From: an uncultured Clostridia bacterium
GTDB taxonomy: Bacteria > Bacillota > Clostridia > TANB77 > CAG-508
DNA length: 39,734 nucleotides
Direction: 5' to 3'
Assembly: GCA_947589835.1 (NCBI GenBank)
Contig: CANQCT010000010.1
Span: 1 to 39,734 of the forward strand
Numbering within the stretch: position 1 is the stretch's first letter; each line of letters starts with the position of its first letter. Below are positions 26,382-32,728 of this stretch, piece after piece. A program made the translations under genes and the position numbers. The notes under the pieces were generated by a model that made no database searches, was not told where the DNA came from, and was given only the letters and a program-made list of their open reading frames with translations.

Positions 26382-28205
26382 ATGAATAACGAAAACATTA
26401 GAAATATAGCAATTATTGCACACGTTGACCATGGAAAAACAACACTAGTAGATGCACTTCTAAAACAAAGCCATGTATTTAGAGAAAATGAACAAGTATC
26501 TGAAAGAATTATGGATTCAGGAGATATTGAAAAAGAAAGAGGAATTACAATATTAGCTAAAAATACATCTGTTATGTATAATGGCATTAAAATAAACATA
26601 GTAGATACTCCAGGACACGCGGATTTTGGTGGAGAAGTAGAACGTGTTTTAAAAATGGTAGATGGTGTTCTTTTATTAGTAGATGCTTTTGAAGGTCCAA
26701 TGCCACAAACCAGAGAAGTACTAAAAAAATCTTTAGCACTTAACTTAAAGCCAATAGTTGTAATAAACAAAATAGATAGACCAGGTGCAAACCCATTAAA
26801 AGTAGTAGATCAAGTATTAGAGCTATTTATTGAACTTAATGCAAATGACGAGCAATTAGACTTTCCAGTTATTTACGCATCTGCTAAAAATGGAATTGCT
26901 AAAATGAACCTAGAAGATGAAAGCGATAATGTTACTTGCATTTTTGATACAATTATAAATACAATTAAAGCACCAAACTGCAATACCGAAGGCACAATGC
27001 AAATGCTAGTATCTAACATAGATTATGATGATTACTTAGGAAGAATTGCAGTAGGTAGAGTTGAACGTGGCACAATAAATACTGGAATGAATGTAGCTGT
27101 TTGTAAAAAAGATGATAAAATAACTCAAGGAAAAATTGCCAAACTATTTACTTATGAAGGTTTAAAAAGAGTAGAAGCAGAAAGCATTGGAGCTGGAGAT
27201 ATTGTTTGCGTTTCTGGTATTGCAGATATTAACATTGGAGAAACAATTTGTGATGTTAATAACCCAGAAAAAATAGACTTTGTAGATATAGATGAACCAA
27301 CTGTATCTATGACATTTAGCGTAAATAATGGACCATTTGCAGGAAAAGAAGGACAATTTGTAACCTCTAGACATATTAGAGATAGATTATTTAAAGAACT
27401 TGAAAGAAATGTAAGTTTACGTGTAAAAGAAACCGATACCCCAGATAGTTTTGAAGTATGTGGTCGTGGAGAGCTACACTTATCTGTATTAATAGAAACA
27501 ATGCGCAGAGAAGGATTTGAACTTTTAGTATCTCGTCCAAAAGTTATATTTAAAGAAATTAATGGAGTAAAATGCGAACCTATTGAAAGACTTGTTGTAA
27601 ATGTTCCAGATGATTGCATTGGAAACGTAATTGAAAAACTAGGAAGAAGAAAAGCAGAAATGCTTAATATGGAACCAGCGGAAGCAGGACACACTAAAGT
27701 TGAATTCAAAATTCCAGCAAGAGGATTAATTGGTTACCGTACAGAATTTTTAACAGATACAAAAGGCGAGGGAACAATGAATAGCATTTTTGATTGCTAT
27801 GAACCATATAAAGGCGAAATTCAAGCTAGAACAAGAGGTGTGCTAGTTGCATTTGAACAAGGAACATCTATTACTTATGGATTATACAATGCACAAGAAA
27901 GAGGCGAACTTTTAATAGGCGCAGGTGTAGAGGTATATGAAGGTATGATAGTAGGTATAAACTCTAGAAACGAAGACATTTCTATAAATGTATGTAAAGA
28001 AAAACACTTAACAAATACTAGAGCTTCTGGTTCAGATGATGCACTTCGCTTAGTGCCACCTGTTCAAATGTCATTAGAAAAAGCTATTGAATTTATAGCA
28101 GAGGACGAGCTTGTTGAAGTAACACCAAAAAATATTCGCTTAAGAAAGAAAATATTAGATAACAAAACAAGAGAAAGAATGGCAAGAAGAGTAACAGCTG
28201 AATAA
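26382..28205 (+). CDS. typA: Ribosome-associated GTPase TypA/BipA
   Basis: A 607-residue translational GTPase of the EF-G-like family that binds the ribosome and aids 50S assembly under stress. The G domain has AHVDHGKT (13-20), RGITILAKNT (switch I), DTPGHADF and NKIDRPGA. Domain II follows, and the C-terminal half has RGELHLSVLIETMRREGFE, GRRKAEMLNME, PARGLIGYRTEFLTDTKGEG and the TypA-specific tail with KEKHLTNTRASGSDDALRL. Full length. GGGG precedes the ATG, and a TATAAT at 26349-26354 may be its -10 box with a weak -35. Probably co-transcribed with the next two genes. Confidence 0.95.
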   Translation: MNNENIRNIAIIAHVDHGKTTLVDALLKQSHVFRENEQVSERIMDSGDIEKERGITILAKNTSVMYNGIKINIVDTPGHADFGGEVERVLKMVDGVLLLVDAFEGPMPQTREVLKKSLALNLKPIVVINKIDRPGANPLKVVDQVLELFIELNANDEQLDFPVIYASAKNGIAKMNLEDESDNVTCIFDTIINTIKAPNCNTEGTMQMLVSNIDYDDYLGRIAVGRVERGTINTGMNVAVCKKDDKITQGKIAKLFTYEGLKRVEAESIGAGDIVCVSGIADINIGETICDVNNPEKIDFVDIDEPTVSMTFSVNNGPFAGKEGQFVTSRHIRDRLFKELERNVSLRVKETDTPDSFEVCGRGELHLSVLIETMRREGFELLVSRPKVIFKEINGVKCEPIERLVVNVPDDCIGNVIEKLGRRKAEMLNMEPAEAGHTKVEFKIPARGLIGYRTEFLTDTKGEGTMNSIFDCYEPYKGEIQARTRGVLVAFEQGTSITYGLYNAQERGELLIGAGVEVYEGMIVGINSRNEDISINVCKEKHLTNTRASGSDDALRLVPPVQMSLEKAIEFIAEDELVEVTPKNIRLRKKILDNKTRERMARRVTAE

Positions 28206-28324
28206 TTAAAACTTATGTACAAATTAATAATAAATAAAGAATATGAACTAATATTTTAATGAAAGTAGAAAACAAATTTTAGAATTTAACTAACAATATA
28301 TAAAGAGGGGAATAGGTGATAATT

Positions 28325-28663
28325 ATGCCATCATATCAAGAAAAAAGAAGAATGGAATTAGCTAAAAGATCTTCTATCGACGCTGCCTATAGAGCAAGTC
28401 TTAGACAAAAAGCTAAACCAAAAACATTATCAGAAGATAGTTTAGCAAGGTTGGAAATTCAAAACTATATTAGAGAATTATGCAGTTTAGTAAAAACAAG
28501 AAGTAGAATTATAGAAATTTTAAACAATGCATACTCAGATAGCAAATATGATAAGTATCGCCAATATTTTGAGTCTTGGGTTAATGATGTACTATCTAGA
28601 ATGGGACATATAAAAGAAAAAGAAACGCAAGAAGCTAAAGATATAGAAGATGAAGAACGTTAA
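28325..28663 (+). CDS. Uncharacterised small charged protein
   Basis: A 112-residue, soluble, helical and highly charged protein starting MPSYQEKRRMELAKRSS, with a central IQNYIRELCSLVKTRSRIIEILNNAY and an acidic tail. I do not recognise the family. AGGTGAT stands 4 bases before ATG 28325, a spacing this genome uses repeatedly; a GTG at 28316 behind GAGGGG is the alternative start. It sits between typA and trmR in the same direction, so a role in translation or RNA biology is possible by context only. Confidence 0.6.
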   Translation: MPSYQEKRRMELAKRSSIDAAYRASLRQKAKPKTLSEDSLARLEIQNYIRELCSLVKTRSRIIEILNNAYSDSKYDKYRQYFESWVNDVLSRMGHIKEKETQEAKDIEDEER

Positions 28664-28691
28664 TTAACTATAAAAACAAAGGTAAAAAGAA

Positions 28692-28733
28692 ATGCTAAAA
28701 ATAATAAAAGAAAGTGAATATTGCAAGCAATGA
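28692..28733 (+). CDS. Possible 13-codon leader ORF coupled to trmR
   Basis: AAAGG (28678-28682) stands 9 bases before an ATG that opens MLKIIKESEYCKQ and closes with TGA overlapping the next ATG as ATGA (28730-28733). The following methyltransferase has no ribosome-binding site of its own, so this mini-ORF may deliver ribosomes to it. Alternatively it is the true N-terminus separated by a one-base error, since TrmR proteins usually begin about 10-15 residues earlier. Confidence 0.35.
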   Translation: MLKIIKESEYCKQ

Positions 28734-29320
28734 ATAAAATAGAACTACAAAACATTAAGAAAAAAGCATTAGAAGAAAAAATACCAATTATTATGGATGA
28801 TACTTTAGAGGTGATTAGCAAAATTTTAAAAGAGCAGCCACCTTTTAAAATATTGGAAATAGGTACAGCAGTTGGCTATTCTGCAATTTGCTTTTCAGAA
28901 TACCTACAGCCAAATGGCTATATAGACACAATAGAAAGAGATGAAGCTAGAGTAAAAGAAGCAAAGCAAAATATAAAAAAAGCAGAAGTAGAAGATAAAA
29001 TTAACATTTATGAGGGAGATGCTGTAGAAATTCTTCCAACACTAAAAGACACCTATGACATAGTATTTATAGATGCAGCAAAAGGAAAATATCCATTCTT
29101 TTTAAAAGAAGCAATGAGATGTTTAAATAAAAATGGAATAATTATAGCAGATAATGTGCTATATAAAGGTTATGTAATGAGCAACTACAATAAACATAAA
29201 CAACGTACAGCTGTTAGAAATTTAAGAGAATATATTGCAGAAATTACTGAAAGCCCTAATTTAGAAACTCAAATTTTAGAAGTAGGAGATGGCTTAGCTA
29301 TTTCTAAAAGAAAAGATTAA
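28730..29320 (+). CDS. trmR: tRNA 5-hydroxyuridine O-methyltransferase (TrmR/YrrM family)
   Basis: A 196-residue SAM-dependent O-methyltransferase of the YrrM family, which in Bacillus methylates 5-hydroxyuridine at the wobble position of tRNA. SAM-binding motif I is ILEIGTAVGYSA (41-52), then DTIERDEARVKEA, VFIDAAKGKYPFF near 112 and the metal-binding ADNVLYKG; the family C-terminus VGDGLAISKRK is present. The N-terminus is a little shorter than usual. TTG 28721 is an alternative start. The U32-family protein at 32729-35173 belongs to the group that makes such hydroxylated uridines, which supports the assignment. Confidence 0.82.
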   Translation: MNKIELQNIKKKALEEKIPIIMDDTLEVISKILKEQPPFKILEIGTAVGYSAICFSEYLQPNGYIDTIERDEARVKEAKQNIKKAEVEDKINIYEGDAVEILPTLKDTYDIVFIDAAKGKYPFFLKEAMRCLNKNGIIIADNVLYKGYVMSNYNKHKQRTAVRNLREYIAEITESPNLETQILEVGDGLAISKRKD

Positions 29321-29344
29321 AAAATTTTAAACTTAAAAACTTAA

Positions 29345-29383
29345 AAAAATATTATATTAATTTAAGATTAATATAGTATTTTT
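29345..29383. terminator. Bidirectional terminator after trmR
   Basis: A 17-bp stem (29345-29361 with 29367-29383, one G-U) and 5-base loop TTAAG. The 5' arm starts with an A-run and the 3' arm ends in eight T, so it serves trmR on plus and the CmpB-like gene on minus. Confidence 0.8.
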
Positions 29384-29384
29384 T

Positions 29385-29936
29385 TTAAGTTAAATATCTT
29401 ATAAATGAAGCAACTGTATCAACCATCCAAACACCACATAATAAGTAAAGAACAGAAACTTGAACAATATAAGGAATTTTAGCTAAAATTAAGTTGATTT
29501 TCTTTTTCAAAAATGGATAAACATGGTTAATAAAAATAATAGCAATAATACCCCAAGCAAAAGAATAAAAAATACTAATTCTTCCATTCAAATTAAAAAA
29601 TTCATTTGTATAATCCCACCAATGCATAGCAAATAATGCATCTAATCCATAACTTACAACATATTCAAAAGCAGAAAAAATAATAGCAGCATATATAAAA
29701 AGTTTTAAATTATTATTACGATACTTTGCTAAAAACAAAATTAGCATTAAAGCACCAAAGCCATAAATGGGGCAAATAGGGCCATATAAAAAACCTCTTT
29801 TAGTAAAGTAACCTAAAGAATATATACTATACAATGTTTCCATAACCCAACCTAAAAAAGCAAATATAAAAAAGTACATTATTAAAGTTTGAATTCTATT
29901 TAATTTTATTTTTTTATTCAATTTTGAAATTTCCAT
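29385..29936 (-). CDS. Putative membrane protein of the CmpB/ABC-transporter type IV family
   Basis: A 183-residue protein with about five membrane helices and the family hallmark GFLYGPICPIYGFG at 48-61, preceded by FLGWVMETLYS and followed by EYVVSYGLDALFAMHWWDYTN. Proteins of this family are widespread in Clostridia and of unproven function; the ABC-transporter label comes from databases. The start is ATG 29936 with GAAGGGG upstream. A single gene on the minus strand, ending at the shared terminator. Confidence 0.75.
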   Translation of the reverse strand: MEISKLNKKIKLNRIQTLIMYFFIFAFLGWVMETLYSIYSLGYFTKRGFLYGPICPIYGFGALMLILFLAKYRNNNLKLFIYAAIIFSAFEYVVSYGLDALFAMHWWDYTNEFFNLNGRISIFYSFAWGIIAIIFINHVYPFLKKKINLILAKIPYIVQVSVLYLLCGVWMVDTVASFIRYLT

Positions 29937-30020
29937 AATAAAACCCCTTCTATATTTATATATAATAACAGATTTTTAGAACAAAGTAAATAGGAATTGT
30001 AGCTTTTAAAACATATAAAG

Positions 30021-30053
30021 CGGCAAAATTAACTACAAAACGGAAAAATTAAC
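30021..30053 (+). promoter_or_regulatory. Duplicated 13-bp boxes upstream of the cysteine-rich gene
   Basis: CGGCAAAATTAAC (30021-30033) and CGGAAAAATTAAC (30041-30053) lie exactly 20 bp apart, two helical turns, with the second ending 3 bp before the -35 box. This is the geometry of paired activator or repressor sites. The binding protein is unknown. Confidence 0.5.
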
Positions 30054-30055
30054 AC

Positions 30056-30084
30056 TTTACAAACAAAGGGAAAAGTAGTAAAAT
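30056..30084 (+). promoter_or_regulatory. Strong promoter followed by a 5' stem-loop
   Basis: TTTACA (30056-30061), 17 bp, TAAAAT (30079-30084). The transcript would begin near 30091, immediately before the perfect hairpin GATAGC-ATT-GCTATC (30094-30108), which could protect the 5' end of the message. Confidence 0.65.
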
Positions 30085-30133
30085 AAATTTTAAGATAGCA
30101 TTGCTATCAAAAAAATTAAAAGGAGACCATATT

Positions 30134-30295
30134 ATGCATTTTAACTATTTTCAGCATGGAAAAAACAACCACGGAAGGGAGAAAAAAACCAAGAAGGAGA
30201 ACACGTGCAAATACCGGAATAACTGCGTTCTCGAAAATTGCGGAACGGCTAGGTGCGGCTCCGCTAAGAGGTGCTTTTCGTATAGAAAGAAATAA
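30134..30295 (+). CDS. Small basic cysteine-rich peptide
   Basis: A 53-residue peptide, MHFNYFQHGKNNHG then a Lys-rich stretch, with five cysteines at 25, 31, 36, 41 and 47 (C-x5-C-x4-C-x4-C-x5-C). There are fourteen Lys/Arg against three Glu. AAAGGAG stands 8 bases before the ATG, and a strong terminator follows 14 bases after the stop. Codons are unlike the neighbours (CGG, AGG, ACG, CTC, TCC), and GC is much higher. No family is recognised. Metal binding, nucleic-acid binding or a secreted/modified peptide are possible. The region can also fold (GAGAAC/GTTCTC and GCGGA/TCCGC), so a structured RNA, alone or in addition, cannot be excluded. Confidence 0.6.
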   Translation: MHFNYFQHGKNNHGREKKTKKENTCKYRNNCVLENCGTARCGSAKRCFSYRKK

Positions 30296-30308
30296 TAAAT
30301 AATATGGA

Positions 30309-30353
30309 AGGCCGGCGGGTTTTAGTTAACTTGCCGGCTTCTCCTTGTTTTTT
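30309..30353 (+). terminator. Strong terminator of the cysteine-rich unit
   Basis: GCCGGC pairs with GCCGGC (30311-30316, 30333-30338), extended on both sides to about 13 bp with G-U pairs; the loop is TTAGTT. A T-run follows at 30348-30353 after CTCCTTG. It is the most GC-rich hairpin in this part of the window. Confidence 0.8.
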
Positions 30354-30367
30354 AATATATAAATGAT

Positions 30368-30399
30368 AAATTAGAAGTAAATACAAAATTAGAAGTAAA
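30368..30399 (+). repeat. Exact 14-bp direct repeat in front of the kinase promoter
   Basis: AAATTAGAAGTAAA occurs at 30368-30381 and 30386-30399, 18 bp apart, ending 4 bp before the -35 box. It may be a pair of regulator sites or a slipped duplication. Confidence 0.5.
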
Positions 30400-30402
30400 A
30401 AG

Positions 30403-30431
30403 TTGACTAAATAGTGCATAAGATATAAAAT
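30403..30431 (+). promoter_or_regulatory. Promoter of the TGS-kinase gene
   Basis: TTGACT (30403-30408), 17 bp, TAAAAT (30426-30431), very close to consensus. The start codon lies about 35 bases downstream. Confidence 0.7.
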
Positions 30432-30464
30432 AAAAGTAACTTATAAAAAAGGGGAATGATTAAT

Positions 30465-32105
30465 TTGAAATTACAATTAAATGAAAAAGAAATTGAAATA
30501 ACAAACGAAAAAAAAACAGTAGCAGAGCTTTTTGCGAATGAAATAAAAGAAGATGATTTAATAATTGCTTGTAACTGCAATAACGAAATTAAAAGTTTAA
30601 ATTACATACCAAAAGAAAATGATAAAATTAAATTTGTAAATTTATTATCAAGAGATGGAAGAAGAATTTACATAAGAGGTCTTTTATACATAATGAGCAT
30701 GGCATTTCATGAATGCTACCCAGAAGCATACCTTACAGTAAATTACCAACTTACAAATGCTATGTACTGTGAAGTTGATAATATGCAAATAACAAAAGAA
30801 ATGATTGAAAATGTTAAAAACAAAATGAAAGAAATTATACAAAAAAAGCTACCAATTAAAAAAGTAGAAATGAACAAAGAAGAAGCAGAAAAGTTTTATG
30901 AAAAAGAAAAAACTCTAAGAGGTATATTACAATTAGATAATAACCAAAAATCAGGAGTTTCTTTATACTTTTGTGAAAATTATTATAACTATTTTTATGG
31001 TGTAATGCCAATTAACACTGAGTATATTAAAATATTTGAAATACTTAAATATAATGATGGATTTTTAGTTAGGTATCCAAGTAAAACAAATCCTTATGAA
31101 TTAGAAAAAGGTGCAGCAAGCAAAAAACTTGTTTCTGCACTTGACGAATATGATGATATTCATAAAGTACTAAATATTAATACATTATATAAGTTAAACC
31201 AAAAAATAAAAGAAGGAAAAGCTTCAGAAGTAGTACTTTTAGCAGAGGCTTTACATGAAAAGAAAATATCAGATATTGCCGATAATATTATTAAACGTAA
31301 AGGTGTAAAAGTAGTTTTAATAGCAGGACCATCATCTTCAGGAAAAACTACCTTTGCTAAAAGATTAGGAATACAATTAAGGCTAAATGGTCTAAAGCCT
31401 GTTACAATATCAGTAGATAACTATTTTGTAGAAAGAGAAGAAACTCCAGTAGATGAAAAAGGCGAGTATGATTTTGAATGCTTAGAGGCAATTGATAGAA
31501 AATTATTTAATAATCATCTACTTTCATTATTAAACGGAGAAGAAATACAATGTCCAACTTTTGATTTTAAAGAAGGAACTAAAAGATACGATGGCAAAAC
31601 TATGAAACTTGCAGATGATGAAATATTAGTTATTGAAGGAATTCACTGCCTAAACGATAAGCTAACAGAAGCTATTCCAAAAGATAAAAAATATAAAGTA
31701 TATATTAGTGCATTAACTGTTTTAAACATAGATTATTACAATAGAATCTCCACAACAGATAGTAGATTAATTAGAAGAATAGTTAGAGACAATAATTTTA
31801 GAGGTTATCCGGCACTTAACACTTTAAAAATGTGGGATTCTGTAAATAGAGGAGAGGAAAGCCATATATTTCCATTCCAAGATGGCGCAGATAGTATGTT
31901 TAACACTTCATTAATATATGAATTATGTGTATTAAAAAAATATGCAATTCCAGAGCTAGAAAAAATAGATAATTCATGTGCAGAATTTGCAGAAGCCAAA
32001 AGATTATACGAGTTTTTAAAATATTTTGAAGATATAGATGATGAGCTAGTTCCAAAAAATTCATTATTACGAGAATTTATTGGGGGAAGCATTTTTGAAT
32101 ATTAA
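30465..32105 (+). CDS. Uridine kinase-like protein with TGS and tRNA-synthetase-like domains
   Basis: A 546-residue protein of a known clostridial architecture: an N-terminal TGS domain (about 1-60), a threonyl/alanyl-tRNA-synthetase-like second additional domain (about 65-210; the zinc-site sequences are weakened, MAFHECYPEA) and a C-terminal P-loop nucleoside kinase (about 280-546) with LIAGPSSSGKTTFAKRLG, ISVDNYFVEREETPVDEKGEYDFE, LVIEGIHCLND and the RRIVRDNNFRGYPA lid. It probably phosphorylates uridine or a related nucleoside; the role of the front domains is not established. I choose TTG 30465, ten bases after GGGG at 30451-30454; an in-frame ATG at 30456 is too close to that site. Confidence 0.85.
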   Translation: MKLQLNEKEIEITNEKKTVAELFANEIKEDDLIIACNCNNEIKSLNYIPKENDKIKFVNLLSRDGRRIYIRGLLYIMSMAFHECYPEAYLTVNYQLTNAMYCEVDNMQITKEMIENVKNKMKEIIQKKLPIKKVEMNKEEAEKFYEKEKTLRGILQLDNNQKSGVSLYFCENYYNYFYGVMPINTEYIKIFEILKYNDGFLVRYPSKTNPYELEKGAASKKLVSALDEYDDIHKVLNINTLYKLNQKIKEGKASEVVLLAEALHEKKISDIADNIIKRKGVKVVLIAGPSSSGKTTFAKRLGIQLRLNGLKPVTISVDNYFVEREETPVDEKGEYDFECLEAIDRKLFNNHLLSLLNGEEIQCPTFDFKEGTKRYDGKTMKLADDEILVIEGIHCLNDKLTEAIPKDKKYKVYISALTVLNIDYYNRISTTDSRLIRRIVRDNNFRGYPALNTLKMWDSVNRGEESHIFPFQDGADSMFNTSLIYELCVLKKYAIPELEKIDNSCAEFAEAKRLYEFLKYFEDIDDELVPKNSLLREFIGGSIFEY

Positions 32106-32189
32106 TTATAGACATCAAATAAACAATAATATTAATTACAAAAATTAAGTAAATACTAACAAAAAATTTATTATAAATAAGAGGAAAAA

Positions 32190-32498
32190 ATGGGAAGAAA
32201 GTTTACAAAAATAGATGAAGAATTTATTTGTGAGCACTGTGGCAAAAAGGTAGAAAAGCTTGGCTACACTTGCCGAAATCACTGTAATTACTGCTTATAT
32301 TCTAAACATGTTGATATTAATCCAGGAGATAGAGAAGAAACTTGCCATGGTTTACTAGAGCCAATTAAGGTAGAGCTAGATAGTAAAAAAGGCTATGTTA
32401 TTATTTACCGTTGCCAAAAATGTGGAGCAATTAGAAAAAATAAGGCAGCAGACGACGATAATATGGACTTGATAATTAAGCTAACAGCAGAAAATTAA
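32190..32498 (+). CDS. RNHCP-domain zinc-ribbon protein
   Basis: A 102-residue protein matching the RNHCP family: cysteine pairs CEHC (14-17) and CRNHCNYC (28-35; the motif RNHC is intact, although the family's Pro is Asn here), the conserved DINPGDREETCHGLLEPI, and a last pair RCQKCG. The arrangement suggests two zinc sites and probable RNA binding. Function is unproven; genes of the family often lie near translation genes. GAGG precedes the ATG. It is 84 bases after the kinase gene, with no promoter or terminator recognised between them. Confidence 0.85.
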   Translation: MGRKFTKIDEEFICEHCGKKVEKLGYTCRNHCNYCLYSKHVDINPGDREETCHGLLEPIKVELDSKKGYVIIYRCQKCGAIRKNKAADDDNMDLIIKLTAEN

Positions 32499-32584
32499 AA
32501 CAAAAGAGAATATCAGAAAGTTTGTGTAAACTTTAGACTTCTTATAATAAATTTTAAAAAATTTTAATAATCGAACTGACAAAT

Positions 32585-32693
32585 TCTAGTATTTATTACT
32601 AATTGTAAATATTAGAGTAGCCACAGCGGTACGATATATGTTTTTTCGTGCTTTAGTCAAGAAAAAACATATATAATACGTTGGGCGCGTGGC
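32585..32693. ncRNA. Candidate structured region: two hairpins in a convergent spacer
   Basis: In the 230-base gap between the RNHCP and U32 genes, hairpin 1 pairs TCTAGTATTTA with TAAATATTAGA (32585-32616). Hairpin 2 has a 14-bp perfect stem ATATATGTTTTTTC / GAAAAAACATATAT (32634-32647, 32661-32674), continued by ACG/CGT and closed by GCCAC / GTGGC (32620-32624, 32689-32693). The outer part, GCCACAGCGGTACG and CGTTGGGCGCGTGGCGG, is far richer in GC than its surroundings. I cannot match it to a known riboswitch, ribozyme or housekeeping RNA. It could be a terminator pair, an RNA gene or the end of a lost mobile element; the strand is undetermined. Confidence 0.45.
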
Positions 32694-32728
32694 GGATAAT
32701 TTTAAGGCTAAAAATAGCAATTGTTAGC

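Noticed and set aside
26348-26770. Minus-strand frame over the start of typA
   Set aside because: Antisense to the conserved G domain, no initiation signals, and composition expected from the complementary strand.
27152-27709. Long minus-strand frame inside typA
   Set aside because: It lies antisense within a fully conserved GTPase gene, has no ribosome-binding site and is a by-product of the codon pattern on the other strand.
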